Source: Actinomadura macrotermitis | GTDB taxonomy: Bacteria; Actinomycetota; Actinomycetes; Streptosporangiales; Streptosporangiaceae | DNA: 64,000 nucleotides | Reading direction: 5' to 3' | Assembly: GCF_009604375.1 (NCBI RefSeq) | Contig: NZ_WEGH01000002.1 | Span: forward strand, 644,073 to 708,072 | Part shown: piece by piece, positions 14,952 through 23,640 of the stretch | How the letters are laid out: each line of letters starts with the position of its first letter | Numbering within the stretch: position 1 is the stretch's first letter | Notes under the pieces: model-generated | What the model saw: only the letters and a program-made list of their open reading frames with translations | The model's database searches: none | Told to the model about the DNA's origin: nothing | Made by a program: the position numbers and the translations under genes

Positions 14952-16307
14952 TCAGTATTGTGACCCGGGACTCGGACGTTCCGAAGCGTGCGCGGTGAGC
15001 CAGCGGACCGCGCCGATGCCGGCGACCAGCGCGCCGGCGGCCAGGACCAGCCCCAGCGACGGCCCGAGGTGGTGCACGCCCGCGAGCATGCTCGACTCGG
15101 CCTGGCCGTTGTCGAGCTGCGCCGCGGCGAGCGCGCCCTGGCCGCCCGCGACGAGCGCGGCGAGGACCGGGCCGAGCACCGCGGGCGTCCCGCCGCGCCG
15201 GGTGGTGACCCGGGCGGCGGCCGCGACGGTGCAGGTCGCCGTGGCCACCAGCAGGGCGAGCAGCAGGGCGGCGGGGATCCACCGGCCCTGCGCGACGATC
15301 TTCTCCGGGGCGCCGCCGGTCGCGGCCACCGCGATCAGCAGGACCAGCGCGCACAGCACCGTGCCGCCGGCCGCGACGGGCGTCCGCCACTTCGTCCGGG
15401 CCAGGACGGCGCCCGCGACGAGGCCGGTCAGCGCGGCGGCGAGCCCGGCCGTCCGGTGGAAGGCCACGCCGTAGGAGCCGAGCAGCAGCGGCGCGGCGAC
15501 GCCGGCCTGCACGGTCGCCGCCGCCGCGACGCCCGCCAGGCCCCACACCCCCGCCAGCGTCGCGATCAGCACCGCGCACCCCAGGATCACCAGGCCGGTC
15601 AGCGCGGACTGCGCGGCGTCGCGGCGCGCCAGCGAGTCCGCCGAGACCTCCAGGATGCGGGCGGCGCGGGAGGTGGTCAGCACCGGCGTGACGAACACCA
15701 GGGCCGCCGCCAGCCCGCCCGCGATCACCGGCAGCGCGTGCGGGCGCGGCCCGGCCGCGCCGCGCAGCCGTGCCACGGCCACCGCCCCACCGGCGGCGCC
15801 CGCGAGGGCGAGCAGCAGGTGCGCCGCGTTCACGCCGGCCGGAAGGCTCAGCCAGGCGGCGCCGACGAACGCCGCCCCGGTGAGGAGGGCGCCCGCCGTG
15901 CAGCCGCAGAGGGCGGCCCCGGCGCCGGTCGCGCTGGCCTCCATGAGCTCCTGCGCGGCGGCGAGGACGGCGATCAGCACCAGCCACGTCCCGGCGTAGC
16001 CGAGGGTGCGCAGGGAGGGGTGCGCGCCGAACTGCGTGATGTAGGGCGTCAGCACGGCGGGGAGGGTGAGCAGGGAGCCGCCGAGCAGCAGCCACGGCCA
16101 GCGGCGGATCAGCAGCAGGCCGGCGACGACGGCGGCGACGGGCATCGCCGTGTGCACGTGCACCTCGGCGGACAGCGCGGTCACCCCCGGCCAGCCGCCG
16201 ATCAGCTGGGACGGCGCGCCGAGCCCGGACGCGGCGTTGACCAGCACACCGAGGCCGCTCGCGGCGGTGGCCAGCACCACCGTGGGGTTACGTCCGGCTT
16301 TGTCCAT
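14952..16307 (-). CDS. Polytopic membrane protein of unknown function
   Basis: A 451-residue protein made of roughly a dozen hydrophobic Ala/Leu/Val-rich segments with short loops and no long soluble domain. No transporter signature (such as MFS or ABC motifs) is recognised. It starts at ATG 16307, is first in a two-gene operon with the alpha/beta hydrolase, and may be a conserved actinomycete integral membrane protein. Confidence 0.75.
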   Translation of the reverse strand: MDKAGRNPTVVLATAASGLGVLVNAASGLGAPSQLIGGWPGVTALSAEVHVHTAMPVAAVVAGLLLIRRWPWLLLGGSLLTLPAVLTPYITQFGAHPSLRTLGYAGTWLVLIAVLAAAQELMEASATGAGAALCGCTAGALLTGAAFVGAAWLSLPAGVNAAHLLLALAGAAGGAVAVARLRGAAGPRPHALPVIAGGLAAALVFVTPVLTTSRAARILEVSADSLARRDAAQSALTGLVILGCAVLIATLAGVWGLAGVAAAATVQAGVAAPLLLGSYGVAFHRTAGLAAALTGLVAGAVLARTKWRTPVAAGGTVLCALVLLIAVAATGGAPEKIVAQGRWIPAALLLALLVATATCTVAAAARVTTRRGGTPAVLGPVLAALVAGGQGALAAAQLDNGQAESSMLAGVHHLGPSLGLVLAAGALVAGIGAVRWLTAHASERPSPGSQY

Positions 16308-16596
16308 GGGCAGGAGCGTGCCATGGATGATCAGCGCCGTCTTGAGCGAAAGTGCTCAGATCCGACCTGAGTCCCTCATCGAAGTAGCGGCCGAACCCCG
16401 CCCCGCCGAGGGCGGCGCGGGCCGCGGCGGTGACGCGGCCGACGTCGCCGCGTTCGGCATCGAAGATGCGACGGTCCGCTTCCTCTACGGCTCCCTCGGG
16501 AAAAACTTCTCCGGCGATGTCGAGAACCCGGCCGCCGCTCCGACCAGTGGGCAAGAGGCACCCGGAAAGGGCGCCGGCGCAGCAAGGAGACGGACG

Positions 16597-17187
16597 ATGA
16601 GCAAGGTCACCTGTGACATCGCGATGTCGGTGGACGGTTTCGTGGCGGGCCCGGCCCAGAGCCTGGACACGCCGCTCGGCGAGAACGGCGAGCTGCTGCA
16701 CCGCTGGATGTTCGAGCAGGCCGAGGCCAACACGGCGGAGATCGAGGCCATCACGGAGGCGGGCGCCTACATCATGGGCCGCAACATGTTCGGCCCCGTG
16801 CGCGGCGACTGGGACCAGGACTGGAACGGCTGGTGGGGTGAGAACCCGCCCTACCACGCGCCGGTGTTCGTCCTCACCCACCACTCGCGCGAGCCGGTCA
16901 CCATGGAGGGTGGCACCGTCTTCAACTTCGTCACCGGCGGCATCACCGAGGCGATGGACCTGGCCCGCGCCGCCGCCGGCGACCGCACCGTGTCGGTCGC
17001 CGGCGGCGCCAGCACCGTGAACCAGTACCTGTCCGCCGGGCTGATCGACGAGCTGCGGCTGCACATCGCCCCCGTGCTGCTGGGCGCCGGGGAGCGCCTG
17101 TTCGCCGGCGTCGCCGACCTCGGCCTGCAGCCCGTCCGGACGACGGGCACCGACATGGTCACCCACGTCACCTACCGCAAGCCCTGA
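16597..17187 (+). CDS. Dihydrofolate reductase family protein (RibD C-terminal type)
   Basis: A 196-residue NADPH-dependent reductase-like protein. It opens with CDIAMSVDGFVAGPAQS, the usual beta strand and loop of the RibD_C/DHFR-like fold, has AYIMGRNMFG, and VSVAGGASTVNQYLSAGLIDEL, where the Gly-rich loop binds the dinucleotide. ATG 16597 has AAGGAGA before it. This family is widespread in soil actinomycetes; it is not the housekeeping folate enzyme, and its substrate is unknown. The 289 bases upstream contain a possible gene remnant (see findings). Confidence 0.88.
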   Translation: MSKVTCDIAMSVDGFVAGPAQSLDTPLGENGELLHRWMFEQAEANTAEIEAITEAGAYIMGRNMFGPVRGDWDQDWNGWWGENPPYHAPVFVLTHHSREPVTMEGGTVFNFVTGGITEAMDLARAAAGDRTVSVAGGASTVNQYLSAGLIDELRLHIAPVLLGAGERLFAGVADLGLQPVRTTGTDMVTHVTYRKP

Positions 17188-17198
17188 TCAGGCGGCGG

Positions 17199-17234
17199 AA
17201 GTTGTCCGCGGCCACAAGCCGGGCCGGACAACTT
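17199..17234 (+). terminator. Hairpin after DHFR-family gene
   Basis: AAGTTGTCCG (17199-17208) and CGGACAACTT (17225-17234) form a perfect ten-base-pair stem, and the loop adds CGGC/GCCG pairs. It starts 11 bases after the stop codon. There is no T-run. A terminator for the upstream gene is most likely, although an operator for the lipase gene is possible. Confidence 0.5.
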
Positions 17235-17285
17235 GCGTGAGAACTCCATAGAGCGGGATTCGGGCGCACTGGTTCCATGAGCACC

Positions 17286-17307
17286 GCGTGTGGCGCCCGC
17301 CACACGC
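17286..17307 (+). promoter_or_regulatory. Perfect 22-bp palindrome before lipase gene
   Basis: GCGTGTGGCG and CGCCACACGC flank a central CC. The site ends just before the Shine-Dalgarno GGAGGA of the lipase gene. It may be a regulator binding site or a 5' mRNA hairpin. Confidence 0.5.
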
Positions 17308-17324
17308 AGCCGGAGGAGCCCCCC

Positions 17325-18254
17325 ATGCCCCGTACATCCCGCAGGTCCTGGCGCCGTATCGCGATCCTCGGCCCGGCACTCGCCGCCCTGGCGGCGTTCT
17401 CAGTGCCGGGCCCGGCCAGTGCCGACACCCCGCTGCCGGTGGTCTACAACTCGCTGGCCGGCCTCCCGGGGCAGTTCTCCAGCGCGCCGCCGCCCGGCGC
17501 CAACGACTTCTCCTGCAAGCCGAGCGCCGCCCACCCGCGCCCGGTGGTGCTGGTCGAGGGGACGAGCGCCACGATGGCGCTCAACTTCAACGCCATCTCG
17601 CCGCTGCTGAAGAACAACGGCTACTGCGTCTTCGCCCTGAACTACGGCGGCTACGGCGTCCTGACCGCGACCGGCGACATCCCCACCTCCGCCGGCCAGC
17701 TCGCCGCGTTCGTCGACAAGGTCCTCGCCGCGACCGGCAGCGACAAGGTCGACCTCGTCGGCCACTCGCAGGGCGGCGGGGTGACGCCGCGCTGGTACCT
17801 GAAGTTCCTCGGCGGCGCCGCCAAGGTCGCCAACCTGGTCGGCCTGGCCCCCAGCAACCACGGCGCCAGCGTGAGCGGCTTCGCCGACCTGCTGAAGACC
17901 TTCCCCTTCCTGCAGGTCCCCCTGGACGCCCTCGCCGGCCCCGCCTGGGCCCAGCAGGCCCCCGGATCCGCCGTCCTCACCAAGCTCAACACCGGCGGCG
18001 ACACCATGCCCGGCGTGCGCTACACCGTGATCGCCACCAAGTACGACCAGGTCGTCACCCCCTACCGGTCGACCTACCTGACCGGCCCGGACGTCACCAA
18101 CATCACCGTCCAGGACCTCTGCGAGCAGGACTACACCGAGCACCTGGCGATCGCCTACGACCACGTCGCGCTCCGCGTCATGCTCAACTCCCTCGACCCG
18201 GCGCACGCGGTCCAGCCGGTCTGCAGCCAGGTGCTCCCCCTCATCGGCGGCTGA
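17325..18254 (+). CDS. Secreted lipase/esterase
   Basis: A 309-residue extracellular lipase. The signal peptide has twin basic residues (SRRSWRR), a hydrophobic core and a cleavage site after ASA at about residue 33. The catalytic serine is Ser148 in GHSQGG, with an N-terminal strand VVLVEGTSATMALNF, and cysteines near residues 64, 101 and in the C-terminal part that can form disulfides. ATG 17325 is chosen for GGAGGA eight bases upstream; an ATG at 17277 lies inside upstream dyads. It matches the actinomycete LipA/EstA-type class 2 lipases; the paired Arg are SRRSWRR rather than a full Tat motif. Confidence 0.88.
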   Translation: MPRTSRRSWRRIAILGPALAALAAFSVPGPASADTPLPVVYNSLAGLPGQFSSAPPPGANDFSCKPSAAHPRPVVLVEGTSATMALNFNAISPLLKNNGYCVFALNYGGYGVLTATGDIPTSAGQLAAFVDKVLAATGSDKVDLVGHSQGGGVTPRWYLKFLGGAAKVANLVGLAPSNHGASVSGFADLLKTFPFLQVPLDALAGPAWAQQAPGSAVLTKLNTGGDTMPGVRYTVIATKYDQVVTPYRSTYLTGPDVTNITVQDLCEQDYTEHLAIAYDHVALRVMLNSLDPAHAVQPVCSQVLPLIGG

Positions 18255-18321
18255 GCCTTCCCGGCCCGCCGAGCCGCGGAAAGAATGGACGAAAGCCCCC
18301 TCGGTCGGCTAGAGAGGCCAG

Positions 18322-19947
18322 ATGACGGCTTTGGTACTGGGCCCGCTGCTGCGGCATGTCGGTGAGCACACCGCGACGATCTGGGTCGAGACCGCCCACC
18401 CCTGCGAGGTGCGCGTCTTCGACGACGAGCACGGGCTCGACGCGCGGGCCTCGACGTTCACGGTGCACGGGCACCACTACGCGCTCGTGGAGGTCGACGG
18501 CCTGGAGGCGGGCGCGCGCGTCCCCTACCAGGTGGCGCTCGACGGGAAGACGGTGTGGCCGGCCCGGGAGACGCGGTTCCCGGCCAGCCAGATCAGGACG
18601 ATGGACGCGCGGGAGACGCTGCGCATCTCGTTCGGGTCGTGCCGCCGGGCCCCCGACACCGCCAAGGTGTTCGGGGTCGACGCGCTCGCCGCGCTCGCGC
18701 ACCGGCTGACCGACGACCCGGACGCGGCCTGGCCGAGCGTGCTGCTGATGGTCGGCGACCAGGTGTACGCCGACGAGCTCAGCGAGGAGATGCGCACGTT
18801 CATCCGCGCGCGGCGCGAGCCCGGCACCGAGCCCGAGGACGAGCTGGCCGACTACGAGGACTACACCCACCTGTACGCGCTGGCGTGGCGGGAGGACCCG
18901 GCGGTGCAGTGGCTGCTGTCCACCGTGCCGACGCTGGTGATCTTCGATGACCACGACATCCGCGACGACTGGAACACCTCCTTCACGTGGCGGCAGCAGA
19001 TGTGGGCCAAGCCGTGGTGGCGGGACCGGATCGTCGGCGGCATCGCCTCGTACTGGGTGTACCAGCACCTGGGCAACCTCGCGCCGGGCGAGCGGGCCGC
19101 CGACCCGGTCTACCGGGCGGTGCTGGAGGCGGCGGCGAAGGGCGAGGACGCCGGGCCGCTGCTGGACGAGTTCGCCGAGAAGGCCGACAAGGAGCCCGCG
19201 TCCACCCGGTGGAGCTACTCGCACGACTGGGGCGGCACCCGCTTGGTGGTGGTGGACAGCCGCTGCTCGCGGCTGCTGACCGAGGACCGCCGGGGCATGC
19301 TCGACGACGACGAGTTCCAGTGGCTGGACGGCCGGCTGCAGGGCGGCATGGACCATCTGCTCATCGCCAGCTCACTGCCGTATCTGCTCGCCCCCGCCAT
19401 CCACCATGCGGAGGCGTGGAACGAGGCCGTCGCCGCGGGCGCCTGGGGCGCGCGCGCGGGCCGGTTCGGGGAGAAGGTCCGCCAGGCCGCCGACCTGGAG
19501 CACTGGGGCGCGTTCGAGAAGTCGTTCAACGAGGTCGCCAAGGACATCGTCGCGGTCGGGCGGGGCGAGCGGGGCGCGCCCCCCGCGACCATCGCGTTCC
19601 TGTCCGGCGACGTGCACTACTCGTATGTGGCGCGGGTGACGTCGCCCGAGACGACGTCGCAGATCGCGCAGCTGGTGTGCTCGCCGTTCCGCAACCCGCT
19701 GCCGGCGCACTTCCGGTTCGCGCAGCGGCTCGGCGTCACCCGGCCGATGGCGGGGATCACCCGGCTGCTGGCCCGGCGGGCGAAGGTGCCGCTGCCGCCG
19801 CTGCGGTGGCGGCTGACCGACGGCCCCTGGTTCGACAACGCGGTCGCGACCGTGGAGCTGACGGGGCGGACCAGCCGGGTCCGCTGGGACACCCCGGCGT
19901 CGGAGACCGACATGAGGCAGCTGGCGGGCGTGCGGATCGCCGGCTGA
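18322..19947 (+). CDS. PhoD-like metallophosphatase (alkaline phosphatase D family)
   Basis: A 541-residue protein with an N-terminal beta domain (about 1-95) and a PhoD-like calcineurin-type domain. Metal-ligand motifs are visible: FGSCRRAP, GDQVYADE, FDDHDIRDDWN and SGDVHYSYV. There is no signal peptide, so unlike classical PhoD it should be cytoplasmic. Such proteins are common in actinomycetes and often annotated as alkaline phosphatase family; substrate is uncertain. It ends at a strong bidirectional hairpin. Confidence 0.88.
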   Translation: MTALVLGPLLRHVGEHTATIWVETAHPCEVRVFDDEHGLDARASTFTVHGHHYALVEVDGLEAGARVPYQVALDGKTVWPARETRFPASQIRTMDARETLRISFGSCRRAPDTAKVFGVDALAALAHRLTDDPDAAWPSVLLMVGDQVYADELSEEMRTFIRARREPGTEPEDELADYEDYTHLYALAWREDPAVQWLLSTVPTLVIFDDHDIRDDWNTSFTWRQQMWAKPWWRDRIVGGIASYWVYQHLGNLAPGERAADPVYRAVLEAAAKGEDAGPLLDEFAEKADKEPASTRWSYSHDWGGTRLVVVDSRCSRLLTEDRRGMLDDDEFQWLDGRLQGGMDHLLIASSLPYLLAPAIHHAEAWNEAVAAGAWGARAGRFGEKVRQAADLEHWGAFEKSFNEVAKDIVAVGRGERGAPPATIAFLSGDVHYSYVARVTSPETTSQIAQLVCSPFRNPLPAHFRFAQRLGVTRPMAGITRLLARRAKVPLPPLRWRLTDGPWFDNAVATVELTGRTSRVRWDTPASETDMRQLAGVRIAG

Positions 19948-19984
19948 GCGGGCCCGCCGCGCCCCCTCGCCGCGGCGGGCCCGC
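19948..19984. terminator. Bidirectional terminator hairpin
   Basis: A perfect 14-base-pair stem (GCGGGCCCGCCGCG at 19948-19961 with its complement at 19971-19984) separates two convergent genes. It lacks a T-run, as usual in such GC-rich genomes. Confidence 0.75.
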
Positions 19985-19987
19985 GGC

Positions 19988-20734
19988 TCACCCGCCCGCC
20001 GGCAGTTCCAGCAGCGCCAGCGCCACGGTGAGGTCGCACGGCAGGCGCTCCACCCACACCTCCAGGTCCTCGCCCTCCAGGGTGCGCGCGAGCAGCTCGC
20101 GCGCACCGGCCACCGCGCGGCCGAGGCCGGGCCCGGCCGGGGCGAGGGCCACGACGCGGCCGGTGCCGACCAGCGACAGCGTCTCGCCGCCGGTGAACAC
20201 CGTCCGCAGGTCGTGCCCGACGACGACGGCGCGGGCCAGCCGCTGCCACGGCTCGGTGTTCTCGGGCAGGTCGACCATGACCAGGACGTGGCCGCCGGGC
20301 GCGGCGGCCGTCCGGTACAGCTCGGCCAGCCTGCTGCGCAGGTAGGCCGGGGTCATCAGGCCGGTGAGCGGGTCCTCGCAGGTCCCCGCGGGCGGCAGCA
20401 GGCCCGACTCGGCCCAGCCCTCGGCGGTGCAACGCACCAGCGCCAGCGGCGGGTGCGGCCAGCGCAGCTCGGTGAACAGCGCGCCGAGGTCGCCCAGGGT
20501 CTCGGCGATCCCGACGCCGGCGCGGCCGCGCGCCTGGCCGAGCCGGGCGCAGGCGGCGGCGAGGCCGTGGCCGTCGCAGGCCGCCGCCAGCACGAACTCG
20601 ACGGCGGGCGCCCACCAGTCGGCGGGCATCACCCAGCCGGTCTCCGCGCTGCGCGCCCGCCACCGCTCGCGCAGTTCGTCCGGGCCCGGGGCGAGCCGGC
20701 CGCCGGCCTGGGTCCCGCTCCACAGGTACGCCAT
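19988..20734 (-). CDS. Degenerate GGDEF-domain protein
   Basis: A 248-residue protein. The central EDPLTGLMTPAYLRSRLAELYR matches the opening helix of GGDEF domains (normally D-PLTGL-NR). Where the active-site loop should be, TGGETLSLVG is seen, so the catalytic GGDEF is lost and cyclic-di-GMP synthesis is unlikely. The N-terminal half (about 1-125) is helical and unassigned. ATG 20734 has GAGGAGTG upstream; longer reading frames are not supported. It is divergent from the membrane-anchored sigma factor gene with 193 bases between, so a shared regulatory region is plausible. Confidence 0.75.
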   Translation of the reverse strand: MAYLWSGTQAGGRLAPGPDELRERWRARSAETGWVMPADWWAPAVEFVLAAACDGHGLAAACARLGQARGRAGVGIAETLGDLGALFTELRWPHPPLALVRCTAEGWAESGLLPPAGTCEDPLTGLMTPAYLRSRLAELYRTAAAPGGHVLVMVDLPENTEPWQRLARAVVVGHDLRTVFTGGETLSLVGTGRVVALAPAGPGLGRAVAGARELLARTLEGEDLEVWVERLPCDLTVALALLELPAGG

Positions 20735-20927
20735 CACGCCACTCCTCAGCTGGTCGTCGGTTCGTGTTCCGCCCCTCCCACGGGGGTCCGGCCGGGTCAT
20801 GACGCGAGATGCGCGACCAATTCCGCGACACTGGGTGTGCGGCCGGTCACCTTGTGCGATCATCGGGTCCGCCGTCCAGTAAGCGACCCCCGCGCCGCCG
20901 CCGCGGGCCACCGGCGAGGAGGCTCCT

Positions 20928-23384
20928 GTGAGCGAGAGCGTGACGGACACCGCCGTGGCCGAGGCCAGCGACGCGGCGCTCATCGCCCGCATCCGGGCCG
21001 GTGAGCACGCCGCCTACGGCACGTTGTACGAACGCCATCTGGACGCGGCGCGCGGCCTGGCCCGGCACCTGATCGGCGGGGACGCCGCCGAGGACGCGGT
21101 GCAGGAGACCTTCGCCAAGATCCTGGACGTGCTGCAGCGCGGCGGCGGCCCGCAGGAGGGGTTCCGCCCCTACCTGCTGACGTCGGTCCGGCGCACCGTC
21201 TACGACCGGTACCGGGGCGAGAAGCGGCTGCACACCACCGACGAGATCGAGGTGTTCGACCCCGGGGTGCCGTTCGAGGACCCGGCGCTGGCGGGCCTGG
21301 AGCGGTCGATGATCGTGCGGGCGTTCCGGGCGCTGCCCGAGCGCTGGCAGGCGGTGCTGTGGCACACCGAGATCGAGGGCGCCCGGCCCGCCGAGGTGGC
21401 GCCGCTGCTCGGCCTCACCGCCAACGGCGTCGCGGCGCTGGCCTACCGGGCCCGCGAGGGGCTGCGGCAGGCGTACCTGCAGATGCACCTGGCCGAGCCG
21501 GACGCGCCGATCGGCTCCGGCGCGGCCGTCCCGCCCGCGACCGACCGCTGCCGCCCGGTGCTGGACAAGCTCGGCGCGTACGTGCGCGACGGCCTGGCCC
21601 GCCGCGACGCGCGGTCCGTCGAGCGGCACCTGGACGACTGCGCCCGCTGCAAGGCCATCTACGCCGAGATCGCCGACGTCAACGGCACGCTGCGCGAGGG
21701 TCTCGGCCCGCTGGTGCTCGGCGCCGCGGCCGCCGCCTACCTGGCGGCGGCCAAGGGCGGCGGCCTGGCCGCCGGCGGCGGCGTCCTCGGCTGGTTCCGG
21801 CACCTGCCGAAGCGGCAGCAGCAGGCGACGGCCGGTGCCGCGGCGGCGGTGCTGGTGGGCCTGCTCGCGGGCGGGATGGTGCTGGCCTCGACCGGCGAGC
21901 CGCTCAAGCCGCGGCCGAAGCCGCCCGCGGCAGCCCCGGCCGCACCCGCGCCCGCGCCGCCGGCCAAGCCGGGGGCGCCCGGCGGCAAGCCGAAACCGAA
22001 GCCGCCGGCCAAGGCCGCGCCCAAGCCCAAGCCCAAGCCCGCGCCGGGCGCGAGCACGCCGAAGCCCGCCGCGGCACCGGCCGCGCAGCCTCCCGCGAAG
22101 ATGACCGCCCGCATCGGCACCGTCGGGACGCTGCTGCGGCAGCAGCCCGGCATCGTCGCGATGACCGTGCGCAACGACGGCGGGAGCCCGTCCAAGGACG
22201 TCCTCGCCATCGTGGACCTGCCGCCCGACGTCGCCTACGCGGGCGGCGCGACCGGCCGCAACTCGGTGATGTTCACGCCGCTGCGGCCGCCGGGCGACGG
22301 CTGGGCGTGCCGTCCGGGCGCGGGCGGGACGGTGCGCTGCACGCACGCGCCGCTGCCGGCCCGCTCGGCCACCTCCGCCTACCTGGACGTGCGGGTGGGC
22401 GCCGCCGCGCCCTACGACACCCCGCCGGCCGTCACGCTGCGCGCGGGCGGCGCGCCGCTCACCGCCCGCGCCGAGGAGGGCGTCGCCGCCGACGGGATGC
22501 CCGCGCGGTTCGCCGCCGACGGCCACGTCCGCGCCGTCCAGACCGGCAACGCGCTGCTCGGCTGCGACACCGCCGACGCGGGCTGCCGCCGGGCGATGGA
22601 CCGCGAGGGCGACGAGCGCGACGACGACTTCTGGGACATGACCCCGATCGACCGCGACGACGACAAGGGCACCTCCTCCTCCAGCGCCGCCACCCTGGAC
22701 GTCCCGGCGGGCGGCAAGGTGCTGTGGGCCGGCCTGTACTGGTCGGGCGTGGCCGACGGCGACGTCCCGGCGACCGCGAAGCTGCGCGGCCCCGGCGGCG
22801 CGTACCAGGCGGTGAAGGCCGCCGAGACGCGGCGCGGGCGGTTGCCCGACTTCGGCGTCTACCAGGCGTTCGCCGACGTCACCGAGCAGGTGCGGGCGGC
22901 GGGCGGCGGCACCTGGTGGGGCGCGGACGTGCCGACCGTCCCGGGCACCGCGCACTACGCGGGCTGGGCGCTGGTCGCGGTCGTGGAGGACCCGAAGGCG
23001 CCGTTCCAGCAGGCGATGGTGCTGGACGACGCCCGCGCGCTCGGCCCGCAGGCCGGCGACCGGCTGGAGGCGCGGGTGAACGGCCTGCTCACCGCCGCCC
23101 GCCCGGCCCGGATCGGGCTGGTGGCCTGGGAGGGCGACGCCGGGCTCACCGGCGACCGGTTCAGCCTGGACGGCCGGGCGCTCACGCCCGAGACCGGCGA
23201 CCGCTCCGCCGACAACGTGCTGGACTCGGCGGCGGACGGCGCGATCGGCCCCAAGCTCACTTTCGGGATAGATGTCGATTACTTCTCAGTAACCCTGGGG
23301 CGGCATCCCGTCCTCTCCCTGTCCACCGGGCGGGACGCCCTGTTCGCGGGGGTCGTCACGGTCACCGCGCCCATGCGCAGTTGA
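20928..23384 (+). CDS. Membrane-anchored ECF sigma factor with built-in zinc finger and extracellular domain
   Basis: An 818-residue one-protein signalling device. Residues 10-190 are ECF sigma regions 2 and 4 (AEDAVQETFAKIL; EVAPLLGLTANGVAALAYRAREGL). A zinc-finger anti-sigma-like motif follows, His234-x3-Cys238-x2-Cys241 within a HLDDCARCK segment. One membrane helix lies at about 301-323. A Pro/Lys/Ala linker (about 325-390) leads to an outer region with a DUF11-like beta domain (about 392-515) and a C-terminal domain (about 525-818) resembling beta domains of actinomycete surface proteins (GKVLWAGLYWSG; GFADVTEQV-like FADVTEQV; YAGWALVAVVEDP). GTG 20928 follows GAGGAGG. The sigma part probably must be released by proteolysis or act at the membrane. 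Confidence 0.9.
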   Translation: MSESVTDTAVAEASDAALIARIRAGEHAAYGTLYERHLDAARGLARHLIGGDAAEDAVQETFAKILDVLQRGGGPQEGFRPYLLTSVRRTVYDRYRGEKRLHTTDEIEVFDPGVPFEDPALAGLERSMIVRAFRALPERWQAVLWHTEIEGARPAEVAPLLGLTANGVAALAYRAREGLRQAYLQMHLAEPDAPIGSGAAVPPATDRCRPVLDKLGAYVRDGLARRDARSVERHLDDCARCKAIYAEIADVNGTLREGLGPLVLGAAAAAYLAAAKGGGLAAGGGVLGWFRHLPKRQQQATAGAAAAVLVGLLAGGMVLASTGEPLKPRPKPPAAAPAAPAPAPPAKPGAPGGKPKPKPPAKAAPKPKPKPAPGASTPKPAAAPAAQPPAKMTARIGTVGTLLRQQPGIVAMTVRNDGGSPSKDVLAIVDLPPDVAYAGGATGRNSVMFTPLRPPGDGWACRPGAGGTVRCTHAPLPARSATSAYLDVRVGAAAPYDTPPAVTLRAGGAPLTARAEEGVAADGMPARFAADGHVRAVQTGNALLGCDTADAGCRRAMDREGDERDDDFWDMTPIDRDDDKGTSSSSAATLDVPAGGKVLWAGLYWSGVADGDVPATAKLRGPGGAYQAVKAAETRRGRLPDFGVYQAFADVTEQVRAAGGGTWWGADVPTVPGTAHYAGWALVAVVEDPKAPFQQAMVLDDARALGPQAGDRLEARVNGLLTAARPARIGLVAWEGDAGLTGDRFSLDGRALTPETGDRSADNVLDSAADGAIGPKLTFGIDVDYFSVTLGRHPVLSLSTGRDALFAGVVTVTAPMRS

Positions 23385-23640
23385 AATCCGCCCGGGCACC
23401 GAACCCCGCCCCGGCCCTTTCCGTAAAGATCATGAAGCGGGTATTTCGGACAGAAAGGATGTGCTGGTAGCGTCCGCGCTACATCCGAGGGGCCGATCCC
23501 GTACCCGCCCGGAGCGGGCGGCGTGCGGGCGTTCCGCGGCGGCTCGCCGGATCGGCCTACGCGACCTTCGGGCTTCACTAGGCTAGGGATTCCCGGGTCT
23601 CTCCGGCCCATGTCCCGACATCCGGAAAGGCGGTGTCGCA
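23385..23640 (+). promoter_or_regulatory. Region upstream of NYN-domain gene
   Basis: This 256-base gap contains a hairpin GTAGCG-TCCG-CGCTAC at 23467-23482 whose first arm is also a plausible -10 box (TGGTAGCGT, TAGCGT at 23468-23473; TTCGGA 17 bases upstream is a weak -35). A further hairpin CCGCCC/GGGCGG follows near 23505. A second TAGGCT hexamer is at 23579-23584. No coding sequence is supported here. Confidence 0.4.

Noticed and set aside
16066..16596. N-terminal extension of the DHFR-family protein
   Set aside because: AAGGAGA at 16584-16590 and conserved family start both point to ATG 16597, and the extra sequence is antisense to another gene.
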